A stretch of 8,977 bases of DNA from JAICLK01 sp035478715 (GCA_035478715.1 DATIJK010000088.1:1-8977), one strand, 5' to 3'. Positions 1 through 6,555 are shown, counted from the stretch's first letter. Made by a program: numbers and translations. The notes: generated by a model from the letters alone, not told the origin.

Positions 1-63
1 ATGTGGAGTGGTAACACGGCGTACACACGCTAGAAACGCTAAAACACGTAATTTTTTACAATC

Positions 64-70
64 AGGATGG
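64..70 (+). promoter_or_regulatory. Ribosome binding site for the oxygenase gene
   Basis: AGGATGG ends four bases before the ATG at 75 and is the only Shine-Dalgarno-like purine stretch nearby. It favours the start at 75 over the overlapping ATG at 67, which opens a different frame. A TACAAT at 57-62 could be a -10 box, but a transcript starting about seven bases after it would lack this site, so that box is doubtful. Confidence 0.45.
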
Positions 71-74
71 CTTT

Positions 75-965
75 ATGGCTACAAAAAATGCTACATATTC
101 GGCAGATTTATTTAACAATCAACGCCTGTTGTTTGATACAACTTATCGAGTATATGACGCAGCAATTCAAATACCCGATCAATATTACGACCACGGCTGG
201 ACAGTGCTGGACAATATCAAGGACGAATTTGACGCGATCCGAGTACAAGAAGATTTTATTGGCAGCATCGACCGCACGAATTTGCCGATGCAAAAGCGTT
301 TTGGCAATCGTATTCAGCTCGCGAAAGCAGACCAGATACCGGTCTGTGACGACGTTGTCGCTACGAGCTTCCAGGTGCTCCATTTTGATATGGGCCACCC
401 GTTCATCGAGAGTAAAGATCAGTTGTTCGTCTCGCACGTTGGTATATACCTGCCTGCTTCAACGACCCATGAAGTAACTGCTCGGACTCGACTAGTCGAA
501 TTACACGGAATGCTTGGGCATCTTCAATTAACTCCCGCCGAAATTGAAAATAAAATTCGTGCGTATGCAAGAAAATATGGCGATGGATGGATCGGCCATA
601 ACACCTACAGATTAGCTTGCTTTATTAGATTCATAGACGCGCTGAGTGCTGCGCCTGAGTTTGCTGACCAGATCGACAAAACGGTCGGCCAGTGGTTCCA
701 AAACGATATGAAAATAGCAGAAGGCGACGCTTACAAATACGAGGCCGAATTTTACGCGAAACACGGTATCGACCTGTCTGAGCATGAACATGACATCGCA
801 CTTGAACCGGGCCAATTGCTCTTACTTGATAACACCCGCGTGATCCACGGCCGGATCGGCAAGCGTCGCACAAAAGAACTATTCAACTTCATGTTTGGAA
901 TCGAAACGATCACGCCAGCAGATATCACCGAACTTCGAAAATATATCTGCGAACTCGTAGTGTAA
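75..965 (+). CDS. TauD/clavaminate synthase-like Fe(II)/2-oxoglutarate oxygenase
   Basis: This 296-residue protein is probably a cytosolic non-haem Fe(II), 2-oxoglutarate-dependent oxygenase. Two parts of the iron-binding facial triad are visible: an HxD motif in VLHFDMG (H103, D105) and a distal histidine in DNTRVIHGR (H258). The gap of about 155 residues between them matches the TauD family, as does the total length. Basic residues (R260, K263, R264, R265, K267) follow the distal histidine where the family has its 2-oxoglutarate-binding arginine, but I cannot say which one serves. The substrate cannot be read from the sequence; relatives hydroxylate taurine, amino acids or small metabolites. 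The gene stands alone and converges on the ligase gene at 1099-2442, so its link to the polysaccharide locus is only by position. No signal peptide or membrane segment is visible. Confidence 0.8.
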   Translation: MATKNATYSADLFNNQRLLFDTTYRVYDAAIQIPDQYYDHGWTVLDNIKDEFDAIRVQEDFIGSIDRTNLPMQKRFGNRIQLAKADQIPVCDDVVATSFQVLHFDMGHPFIESKDQLFVSHVGIYLPASTTHEVTARTRLVELHGMLGHLQLTPAEIENKIRAYARKYGDGWIGHNTYRLACFIRFIDALSAAPEFADQIDKTVGQWFQNDMKIAEGDAYKYEAEFYAKHGIDLSEHEHDIALEPGQLLLLDNTRVIHGRIGKRRTKELFNFMFGIETITPADITELRKYICELVV

Positions 966-1013
966 TCAAGCAAATTAATGCTGCAAACTGATAAGTTGTC
1001 CACCGATAAGGGG

Positions 1014-1126
1014 TTCTGCAAAATAGTGCAGTGTGTTTTAAATTTGAGCATCGTAAGGGAGCCGTACTTGTGGGTACGGTGAGCGCGAAGCGCAGAATTT
1101 AAGGCGCAATGTGCTGTTTTGCAGAA
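1014..1126 (+). repeat. Long imperfect palindrome / possible structured RNA or MITE-like element
   Basis: Bases 1014-1045 pair with 1095-1126. Of 32 opposed positions, 24 are Watson-Crick pairs and seven are G-U pairs when read as + strand RNA; the one mismatch is G1031 with A1109. The enclosed part holds two further hairpins: 1061-1067 with 1074-1080 (GCCGTAC/GTACGGT, six-base loop) and 1083-1086 with 1090-1093 (GCGC, GAA loop). The result would be a long stem with two inner hairpins. It lies between two convergent genes, and its right arm supplies the last nine codons and the stop of the ligase gene on the other strand. No T-tract follows on either strand, so it is not an ordinary intrinsic terminator. 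No target-site duplication is evident and no second copy is seen in the window. It may be a REP- or MITE-like element, or an RNA processing or 3'-end structure. Confidence 0.65.
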
Positions 1127-2442
1127 GCCCGTGCAATCGCAATACCGGCTAGACCCCACCAGAGATAGGCAAGCGTGTCATCCGCCCAGGCGTGGGACAG
1201 CATGTTCACGAATGTCAATCCTGCGAGGCTTGCCAGCAAAACAATTGGTAGCCCATCCCCGTCTTTTCGGCGGTCCCAGAGTTCTTTCGCTACCAACACA
1301 TAGATTCCTAAGAATATCGCCAAACCGAGCCAGCCTGCTTCCTGGCCGATCTGCAAAAAGTAATTTTCGGCGATCCGCGGCGGATGGTTATTGTGTACCG
1401 AAGCCGGCCCTGCGCTGCCAGCACCTCGCCCGAGCGGCTGGTGAGCAACATCGTGAATACCGACCCGTAATGCAGTAGACCGGTCCTGATTGGAACTTCT
1501 TTTCGCCCGGGATTGCTCGCTGGTATGAAAAACCGTGTTTTCAAACACCGCATTGTGGCGCAGCGCCAGCACTAGCCCGCCGAACACCAGGCAGCAGGCG
1601 GCGGCCGCGATGAGCAGCCATTTTTTAATCTGTGCGTTCTTGATGCAAAGCCAGGTGACAACACCGACCGAAATGATTGCGCCAAGCAAAGCACTTCGCG
1701 AATACGTGAAATAAAGCACAATTACGGAAGCTGCACCGACAAGCAAGAACCACCACAGCGAATCATTCGGGATTTTTTTCCTGAATTTTTTGCCGATGAA
1801 CAGCGTTGCGAATGCGGCGATAACAATCACCAGATACGCACCAAGCGGATTCGCGCCGCGAAGCGTCGATTGCACGCGAACGTAACCGCCGTTTTGATCG
1901 ACCAACTCGTATGGTCTAATCGTCGATGGTCCGTACCCAAAGTGTGACAGGAAATCATTCGGCAACGCGGTAACCTGCAATAGTCCGATTGCGATAATGA
2001 TAGAAGCTGGAATCAACACTATTTTTTGCCAATGTTGCCGCAGCCACGGCGAATAGCTGGCAGCTACGAATGAAGCGTAGAACATAGCGAACAGCCGCAA
2101 GTCTTGGATCAACCCCTGCCCCAGCGCAGCTCTGTCCACATCATGCCGAAGATAACCGGCCAAACCTAGCGAAATCTGCACGAACGCATACGCTGCGATC
2201 AATTTGAATAATCGCGATTTCCGCATCGCTTGCAACAGTGGCCTGTTCTTAATAACCAGCCAAACCGCTAAAACAAACAACACGGTCAGCAACAAATCTT
2301 TCCAGAGCCGGATAAGCGTGTAATGCCCGAAAATGCTTGCCCCCCATACCGCCAGGAACGCATGGAACGGAATCACTGCCAGAATCACTGCGATTCCGGC
2401 AGTCAGAAATACCGATGCTTTTGAGTTTGAATCAGTTTGCAT
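1099..2442 (-). CDS. O-antigen ligase/polymerase-like (Wzy/WaaL) membrane protein
   Basis: This 447-residue integral membrane protein belongs to the O-antigen ligase family (Wzy_C type). Members polymerise lipid-linked glycan repeats or transfer them to an acceptor on the outer face of the membrane. Roughly ten or more hydrophobic segments are visible, for example at residues 11-34, 48-64, 80-96, 140-158, 200-216, 230-246, 252-267, 274-294, 368-384 and 398-414. Family-type motifs are present: RVQSTLRGANPLGAYL (189-204), YSRSALLG (247-254), PLGRGAGSAG (336-345) and AENYFLQIGQEAGWLGL (358-374). The long polar stretch at about 296-360 would be the large external loop typical of these enzymes. 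The gene diverges from the initiating sugar-phosphate transferase at 2544, which fits one locus. Residues 439-447 and the stop lie inside the palindrome's right arm. Ligase versus polymerase cannot be settled from the sequence. Confidence 0.85.
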   Translation of the reverse strand: MQTDSNSKASVFLTAGIAVILAVIPFHAFLAVWGASIFGHYTLIRLWKDLLLTVLFVLAVWLVIKNRPLLQAMRKSRLFKLIAAYAFVQISLGLAGYLRHDVDRAALGQGLIQDLRLFAMFYASFVAASYSPWLRQHWQKIVLIPASIIIAIGLLQVTALPNDFLSHFGYGPSTIRPYELVDQNGGYVRVQSTLRGANPLGAYLVIVIAAFATLFIGKKFRKKIPNDSLWWFLLVGAASVIVLYFTYSRSALLGAIISVGVVTWLCIKNAQIKKWLLIAAAACCLVFGGLVLALRHNAVFENTVFHTSEQSRAKRSSNQDRSTALRVGIHDVAHQPLGRGAGSAGPASVHNNHPPRIAENYFLQIGQEAGWLGLAIFLGIYVLVAKELWDRRKDGDGLPIVLLASLAGLTFVNMLSHAWADDTLAYLWWGLAGIAIARASAKQHIAP

Positions 2443-2455
2443 AATGATACAATCA

Positions 2456-2461
2456 AGTATA
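2456..2461 (-). promoter_or_regulatory. -10 box of the ligase/polymerase gene
   Basis: The minus strand reads TATACT here, directly preceded by TG, and ends 13 bases before the start codon at 2442. Transcription would begin about seven bases from the ATG, giving a very short leader. There is no Shine-Dalgarno sequence in that space and no clear -35 box. A second candidate, TATCAT at 2449-2444, is even closer to the ATG. Confidence 0.45.
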
Positions 2462-2486
2462 CAAGCAATAACTGCTTTAAACCGCT

Positions 2487-2512
2487 AGTGTTGTAATCTT
2501 AAAATCAACACT
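2487..2512. promoter_or_regulatory. 26-base dyad, possible operator in the divergent promoter region
   Basis: AGTGTTG (2487-2493) and CAACACT (2506-2512) are perfect 7-base inverted repeats separated by 12 bases. They lie between the two divergent -10 boxes. The right arm falls where the -35 region of the 2544 promoter should be, so a bound regulator could block that promoter. No T-tract follows, which argues against a terminator. A regulatory role is inferred from position and symmetry only. Confidence 0.4.
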
Positions 2513-2525
2513 GCAGGATTCAATA

Positions 2526-2531
2526 TATAAT
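2526..2531 (+). promoter_or_regulatory. -10 box of the sugar-phosphate transferase gene
   Basis: A perfect TATAAT ends 12 bases before the ATG at 2544. The predicted transcript would have a leader of about five or six bases, too short for a Shine-Dalgarno sequence, and none is present. No good -35 box is seen at 16-18 bases upstream; the right arm of the 2487-2512 dyad occupies that place, which could mean activation or repression by a regulator. Confidence 0.5.
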
Positions 2532-2543
2532 TTTTGTATCTAT

Positions 2544-3992
2544 ATGAAATCGAACGCCTCGCTGGTCTACAACCTCTGGCTCGTAGTAGGTGATTTTCTG
2601 GCGCTGCTTGCCGCATTTATCGGCGGTTACGGCATCCGCGCCGCAAGCAAAGTCCCTGTATCCCACCCGATTCCGTCGCATACGTACATTACCGTTTTCG
2701 TGGTTCTATTACCGTTCTGGATTCTGATTTTCGCCCTGCTTGGGTTATATAAAAGCAGCGTTTATGAAAACAGGTTTAGTGAACTACCACGACTACTAAT
2801 CGGATCCTTCGTCGGGCTGACATTCGTAATATTCTGGAATTTCATCAGCGTCACGCCGATTTTCCCAGCCAAATTAGTTCCAATTTACGGCTTCATATTA
2901 GCATTCGTATTTCTGGTTGTATTCCGGAATCTCGCCAGATTCATCCGCGGGCAATTATTTGGATATAAGGTTGGATTAAGTCGAGTATTAATCGTCGGCA
3001 ACACTGATATGTCCCGCGAGCTGGTAGAACACCTTAAAGACAGCAAACGTTCCGGCTACAATATAATCGGCGTAGTCGGCGGCAAGCGGGCCATCGGCAA
3101 AAATGACTTGCCTCTGTATTCCAACTTCGTCCAATTCCTGCAGGAAAACCTAAACCCCAACTTGCACGGAATTTTTCAGACGGAACTATACTCCGATGAA
3201 ACGAGAAACTCAGAGATTTTAACCTATGCCCAGGAGCACCACGCGACTTACCGGTTCGTACCGGGTAATTCTGAATTGTTCGTGGGCAACGTAAATGTCG
3301 AGTTGTTCCGCGGCTCTACGCCTGTTATAACCGTGCGCCAAACAGCACTTTTCGGGTGGGGACGGATTGTCAAACGGCTGTTCGATTTAGCGCTCAGCAG
3401 CTTGCTGATAGTAATTTTTTCGCCGATCATGTTACTGGTTGCAATTGCCGTGAAACTGGAGGATCGCGGGCCGGTTTTTCTGCGCCAGGTTCGGCTCACG
3501 CGTTTTAACCAGGAATTCCGCGTCTTTAAATTCCGCTCAATAAAAGTCGCCTATAACGGCTTAACTCCGGATGAGGGGTTTGCGAAGATGAAGCGGCCGG
3601 ACCTACTGAAAGAATTTCGCGCTAATGGCAATTTTTTAGTAAAAGACCCGCGCAATACAAAGGTTGGAAACTTCATCCGCAAAACCAGCCTCGATGAACT
3701 GCCGCAGTTGTTCAATGTATTCCGCGGCGAACTGAGTTTGGTTGGACCGCGTGCATTAATTCCGGCAGACCTGGCTGAATACGGTAAACGACACACGATT
3801 TTAAGCGTTAAATCCGGAATGACAGGATTGGCGGTTGTAGCCGGGCGCAACAACATTCCATTTGAAGAACGCCGAAAACTTGACTTGTACTACGCACAGA
3901 ACTGGAGTTTCTGGCTAGACATTACCATTCTGATAAAGACATTCAAATCACTTTTCACAAACGAACAACACGAAAAAAATGAAAAACCGTGA
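2544..3992 (+). CDS. Undecaprenyl-phosphate sugar-1-phosphate transferase (WbaP/CpsE-type)
   Basis: This 482-residue polyprenyl glycosylphosphotransferase transfers a sugar-1-phosphate from a UDP-sugar to undecaprenyl phosphate on the cytoplasmic face, the first step of repeat-unit assembly. Four N-terminal membrane segments (about residues 8-30, 49-70, 82-103, 111-132) are followed by a CoA-binding-like Rossmann domain starting at RVLIVGNTD (147-155). The C-terminal catalytic domain starts near 272, with a hydrophobic re-entrant helix at about 281-303. It carries KLEDRGPVFLRQ (304-315), FKFRSI (328-333), SLDELPQLFNVFRGELSLVGPR (382-403) and KSGMTGL (423-429). D384-E385 match the catalytic Asp-Glu pair of this family. 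The length and domain order are those of the full-length WbaP/CpsE class rather than the short PglC class. The start follows a TATAAT box, and the 3' end overlaps the next gene by 14 bases, so the two are probably coupled. Which sugar (glucose, galactose or other) is unknown. Confidence 0.92.
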   Translation: MKSNASLVYNLWLVVGDFLALLAAFIGGYGIRAASKVPVSHPIPSHTYITVFVVLLPFWILIFALLGLYKSSVYENRFSELPRLLIGSFVGLTFVIFWNFISVTPIFPAKLVPIYGFILAFVFLVVFRNLARFIRGQLFGYKVGLSRVLIVGNTDMSRELVEHLKDSKRSGYNIIGVVGGKRAIGKNDLPLYSNFVQFLQENLNPNLHGIFQTELYSDETRNSEILTYAQEHHATYRFVPGNSELFVGNVNVELFRGSTPVITVRQTALFGWGRIVKRLFDLALSSLLIVIFSPIMLLVAIAVKLEDRGPVFLRQVRLTRFNQEFRVFKFRSIKVAYNGLTPDEGFAKMKRPDLLKEFRANGNFLVKDPRNTKVGNFIRKTSLDELPQLFNVFRGELSLVGPRALIPADLAEYGKRHTILSVKSGMTGLAVVAGRNNIPFEERRKLDLYYAQNWSFWLDITILIKTFKSLFTNEQHEKNEKP

Positions 3993-5091
3993 ACTATCAT
4001 CACTTAAAGTAGCCATCGTTCACGACTGGTTGGTGGGCGGCGGTGCAGAGCTCGTGGTTTACGAATTGCACAAAATGTTTCCAGACGCGCCGGTTTATAC
4101 GTCGTATTGCACGGACGAATGGCGGGCTAAGTTTGATGGAAAAGTGAAGACGGGATGGCTGCAGCATTTTGGGAAAGTCCGGAAGTACATCCCATTTTTG
4201 AGAATCTGGTGGTTCACGCATCTTAAATTCGATGGGTATGATCTGGTAATCAGCAGCTCAGGTGCGGAAGCGAAAGGCATCAAGGTACCGACCGAAACGT
4301 TGCACATCAATTATTGCCACGCGCCGACACACTACTACTGGAGCCGGTACCAGGAATACATGGAACATCCGGGGTTTGGCGCGTTCGATCCCCTTGCCCG
4401 CTTAGGCCTGAAATTGCTAGTCGGACCGCTGCGCAAATGGGATTACAAAGCAGCCCAGCGCCCGAATTATATGATTGCGAATTCCACGCACATTCAGCAG
4501 GAAATAAAGAAATACTACGGCCGCGATTCCACGGTAATATTTCCTCCCGTGGACATTTCTAGGTTCGAAAGTTCAAACTCCAAAGATCAAAGTTCAAGGA
4601 GCGGATTCTTAGCCGGCGGCAGACTCACACCGTATAAGCGCGTTGATTTGGCCGTGCAAGCTTGTACGAAACTGGATTTGCCATTGACGGTATACGGCGA
4701 TGGGCCGGATAGAAAACGACTGGAAACCATAGCCGGACCATCTGTTAAGTTTGCAGGATTTGTAAGCAACGATGAGGTAGTCCGCCTACTCCAAACTTCA
4801 GCAGCCTATATTTTTGCATTGCTAGACGATTTCGGCATAGCAAGTATTGAAGCACTGGCCTCGGGCACGCCGGTAATCGCCTACGGAGCCGGCGGCGCGC
4901 TAAATTACATCGAGCCAGGCAAAACCGGAGAATTCTTCGAACCTCAAACGGTAGAAGCACTGGCAAATACCCTAAAAAACTTCGACCCCAAAAAATACAA
5001 AGAATCAGAGATCAAAGAATCAGCAAAAAAATTCTCAACAGAAAACTTCCAAAAACAAATGACCGAATTCCTAGAAAAAACTTTGGATTGA
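3979..5091 (+). CDS. GT4 family glycosyltransferase
   Basis: This 370-residue GT-B fold glycosyltransferase of family GT4 probably adds a sugar to the lipid-linked intermediate made by the preceding enzyme. The N-terminal domain opens with a strand and glycine-rich loop, VAIVHDWLVGGGAE (11-24). The C-terminal domain has GRLTPYKRVD (214-223), the nucleotide-sugar region VYGDGPD (238-244), and DDFGIASIEALASGTPVIA (283-301). The family's E-x7-E motif appears here as D283-x7-E291, a conservative change at the first position. The ATG lies within the end of the upstream gene and has no ribosome binding site, so translation is probably coupled. A Ser-rich linker (about 197-209), encoded by a short direct repeat, joins the domains. 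The last 40 or so codons are A-rich and poor in G, and code for a Lys-rich tail. No membrane segment is seen. The sugar donor and acceptor are unknown. Confidence 0.9.
   Translation: MKNRELSSLKVAIVHDWLVGGGAELVVYELHKMFPDAPVYTSYCTDEWRAKFDGKVKTGWLQHFGKVRKYIPFLRIWWFTHLKFDGYDLVISSSGAEAKGIKVPTETLHINYCHAPTHYYWSRYQEYMEHPGFGAFDPLARLGLKLLVGPLRKWDYKAAQRPNYMIANSTHIQQEIKKYYGRDSTVIFPPVDISRFESSNSKDQSSRSGFLAGGRLTPYKRVDLAVQACTKLDLPLTVYGDGPDRKRLETIAGPSVKFAGFVSNDEVVRLLQTSAAYIFALLDDFGIASIEALASGTPVIAYGAGGALNYIEPGKTGEFFEPQTVEALANTLKNFDPKKYKESEIKESAKKFSTENFQKQMTEFLEKTLD
4568..4597 (+). repeat. Short direct repeat in the GT4 interdomain linker
   Basis: AAAGTTCAA occurs at 4568-4576 and 4589-4597, exactly 21 bases (seven codons) apart, encoding SS-containing blocks of the linker. 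The 8-mer GATCAAAG within it (4585-4592) recurs at 5010-5017 in the tail of the same gene. The linker may have grown by in-frame duplication of low-complexity DNA. Confidence 0.5.
4998..5023 (+). repeat. Short direct repeat in the GT4 C-terminal tail
   Basis: CAAAGAATCAG occurs at 4998-5008 and 5013-5023, 15 bases (five codons) apart, encoding two KES units in the charged tail. It shares GATCAAAG with the linker repeat 0.4 kb upstream. This is consistent with in-frame expansion of a tolerant region. Confidence 0.5.
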
Positions 5092-5097
5092 ATCCAA
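5075..5097 (-). terminator. Weak intrinsic terminator for the DUF1232 gene
   Basis: TTGGATT (5083-5089) and AATCCAA (5091-5097) form a perfect inverted repeat with one base between them. On the minus strand the hairpin is followed by AG and six Ts (5080-5075). It lies about 15 bases beyond the stop of the minus-strand gene and overlaps the end of the GT4 gene. The stem is AT-rich with only two G-C pairs and the loop is very tight, so it would be weak. On the plus strand no T-tract follows. Confidence 0.35.
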
Positions 5098-5111
5098 TAA
5101 ATTAAAGGTGT

Positions 5112-5372
5112 TTATCGGTATTTGTTGACTTGTTTTAGCGTTTTGAAAACTACCGCTACCAGTAGGATTATGTAGCCTAGGTCGTCTAGTTCGCCTACTA
5201 CCGGGATTATATTGGATAGAATGTCTAGGGGTAAGATGCCCGCTAGTGCCAGTGGAGCTATTTTCAGTACTACGCTTTCGTCTTTTGAACGTAAAAATCG
5301 GAAATACGCTTTTGACCAGCTGCTTTTTGCAGCCCTGATTGCAAGTCCGTTGGTTTGATTCATATCAGACAT
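5112..5372 (-). CDS. DUF1232 family small membrane protein
   Basis: This 86-residue protein carries the DUF1232 (YkvA-like) core at about residues 36-79: a hydrophobic segment, then LPLDILSNIIPVVGELDDLG with D50, P57, G60, D63 and D64 in the family's spacing, then a second hydrophobic segment (66-78). The N-terminal 30 residues are polar and basic and would face the cytosol. The family's function is unknown; no enzymatic role is proposed. The start at 5372 is preceded at four bases by GGTG on its strand; an in-frame ATG three codons later lacks any such site. The gene runs against the polysaccharide genes on both sides, so it is an independent unit and may be a later insertion between the GT4 gene and galE. 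A CATACT (5386-5381 on the minus strand) could be its -10 box. Confidence 0.75.
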   Translation of the reverse strand: MSDMNQTNGLAIRAAKSSWSKAYFRFLRSKDESVVLKIAPLALAGILPLDILSNIIPVVGELDDLGYIILLVAVVFKTLKQVNKYR

Positions 5373-5378
5373 AGTGCA

Positions 5379-5428
5379 CCAGTATGCTCAATTTGTACTG
5401 GGTATTCAGTAACAATCTTTACAGTATG
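5379..5428. promoter_or_regulatory. Cluster of CAGTA/TACTG words between DUF1232 gene and galE
   Basis: CAGTA occurs at 5380-5384, 5407-5411 and 5422-5426 and its complement TACTG at 5396-5400. The first and second form the inverted repeat CCAGTA-11-TACTGG (5379-5401). CAGTATG is repeated at 5380-5386 and 5422-5428. The cluster covers the likely promoter of the minus-strand DUF1232 gene. It could be a multi-site operator, but the words are short and chance is possible. Confidence 0.25.
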
Positions 5429-5467
5429 ATACTTGCAACACCGGAAACGTGCCGGCGTAAGCATAAC

Positions 5468-5495
5468 TTGTATTTGATATTAATTCTGTTATAAT
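5468..5495 (+). promoter_or_regulatory. galE promoter with extended -10
   Basis: TGTTATAAT (5487-5495) is a perfect extended -10 element. TTGTAT (5468-5473), 16 bases upstream of the hexamer, is a partial -35 box. Transcription should begin near 5502, about 19 bases before the galE ATG at 5521. The only purine stretch in that leader is GGGC at 5512-5515, so translation signals are weak. Confidence 0.6.
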
Positions 5496-5520
5496 AGCTA
5501 CTAATTAATTTGGGCAGCGC

Positions 5521-6525
5521 ATGAAAAACATTCTGGTCACCGGCGGAGCCGGCTATATTGGTTCACATGTCGTGGTAGAGCTTATCGAAGCTGGCTACCA
5601 CCCTGTTATTCTGGATAATTTCAGCACGTCCGAAAAATCATCGATCGACCGATTGGAACATCTCACCGGCCAGCATATCGTGTACTACGAAGCAGATTAC
5701 CGCGATCACAAGATGCTGCAGCAGATCCTGCGCATCGAACGTATCGACGGCATCATCCATATCGCTGCATATAAGGCCGTGGGCGAATCCGTCGCCGAAC
5801 CGCTTAAGTATTACCAGAACAACGTCGCCGGGTTTATGACACTGCTAGAAACAGCGATTGATGCCGGTGTACACAACATCGTGTTTTCATCCAGTGCGGC
5901 AGTCTACGGTAATCCGCCGACAGCGCAAGTTACCGAAGACGAAGCCTGCAACCCGGAAAATCCATACGGCTGGAGCAAATTCATGTGCGATGTTATGTTG
6001 CGTGATACTCACAAAGCGAATCCGCACCTCAAAAAAACAAGCTTGCGCTATTTCAACGTAGTAGGTTCTCATGGATCGTACAAAATTGGTGAATCACCGA
6101 AAGGCGCACCGCAGAATTTGCTGCCCATTATCGTCAGAGCGGTTAAAGAAAATAAACCTTTCCAGGTATTTGGCGATGATTATGATACGCACGATGGCAC
6201 ATGCCTGCGCGACTACATCCACGTAGTTGATCTGGCCAAAGCCCATGTCGCTGCATTGCAGAAAATGGAAAAACAGGAAAACGGCAGTTTCGAGATTTAT
6301 AACCTGGGTACCGGCACACCCACCAGCGTATTGGAATTGATCAAGGCGTTTGAAAAGGTCAACGGTGTAAAAGTCCCCTACGAAATCGGTCCGCGCCGCG
6401 CCGGCGATCCCGTATCATACTTCGCGGTTCCGGAAAAAGCCATCCGCGAACTTGGCTGGCAGGCAAAGCACACCATCGAAGATGCTGTGCGCAGCTCCTG
6501 GCAGTGGCAGCTCGCCCAGTCATAA
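5521..6525 (+). CDS. galE: UDP-glucose 4-epimerase
   Basis: This 334-residue cytosolic enzyme of the extended short-chain dehydrogenase family interconverts UDP-glucose and UDP-galactose using bound NAD, supplying UDP-galactose for the glycan made by this locus. The NAD-binding loop is TGGAGYIG (7-14). The catalytic triad is S125 in FSSSAAVYG, with Y149 and K153 in NPYGWSK, the usual YxxxK spacing. Typical GalE blocks follow: LRYFNVVGSH (175-184), DGTCLRDYIHVVDLAKAH (225-242), YNLGTGTPTSV (260-270) and RRAGDPVSYFA (292-302). Y300 aligns with E. coli Tyr299, a large residue associated with preference for non-acetylated UDP-hexoses. The length equals that of classical GalE enzymes and nothing is missing. 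The gene has its own extended -10 promoter and leads into the Nudix gene, which also has its own. Confidence 0.95.
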   Translation: MKNILVTGGAGYIGSHVVVELIEAGYHPVILDNFSTSEKSSIDRLEHLTGQHIVYYEADYRDHKMLQQILRIERIDGIIHIAAYKAVGESVAEPLKYYQNNVAGFMTLLETAIDAGVHNIVFSSSAAVYGNPPTAQVTEDEACNPENPYGWSKFMCDVMLRDTHKANPHLKKTSLRYFNVVGSHGSYKIGESPKGAPQNLLPIIVRAVKENKPFQVFGDDYDTHDGTCLRDYIHVVDLAKAHVAALQKMEKQENGSFEIYNLGTGTPTSVLELIKAFEKVNGVKVPYEIGPRRAGDPVSYFAVPEKAIRELGWQAKHTIEDAVRSSWQWQLAQS

Positions 6526-6526
6526 C

Positions 6527-6555
6527 TTGATTAATTTGCACTAATATCGTATAAT
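6527..6555 (+). promoter_or_regulatory. Promoter of the Nudix-domain gene, leaderless
   Basis: TTGATT (6527-6532), a 17-base spacer and TATAAT (6550-6555) form the best promoter in the window. The -10 box ends six bases before the ATG at 6562, so transcription should start at or next to the start codon. The -35 box begins two bases after the galE stop codon. Confidence 0.75.

Noticed and set aside
1..33. An open frame from base 1 ending at TAG 31-33 that could be the end of an upstream gene.
   Set aside because: Only ten codons are visible, with no recognisable motif, so it cannot be told from chance.
57..62. TACAAT as a -10 box for the oxygenase gene.
   Set aside because: No -35 box is seen and the resulting transcript would lose the ribosome binding site at 64-70; a distant upstream promoter is as likely.
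1014..1126. Reading the palindrome as an ordinary bidirectional terminator of the two convergent genes.
   Set aside because: No T-tract follows the stem on either strand, the stem encloses a 49-base internal region, and it overlaps the ligase coding end.
4314..4562. An 82-codon plus-strand open frame inside the GT4 gene.
   Set aside because: It lies in another frame of a well-supported gene, has no ribosome binding site and no family features.
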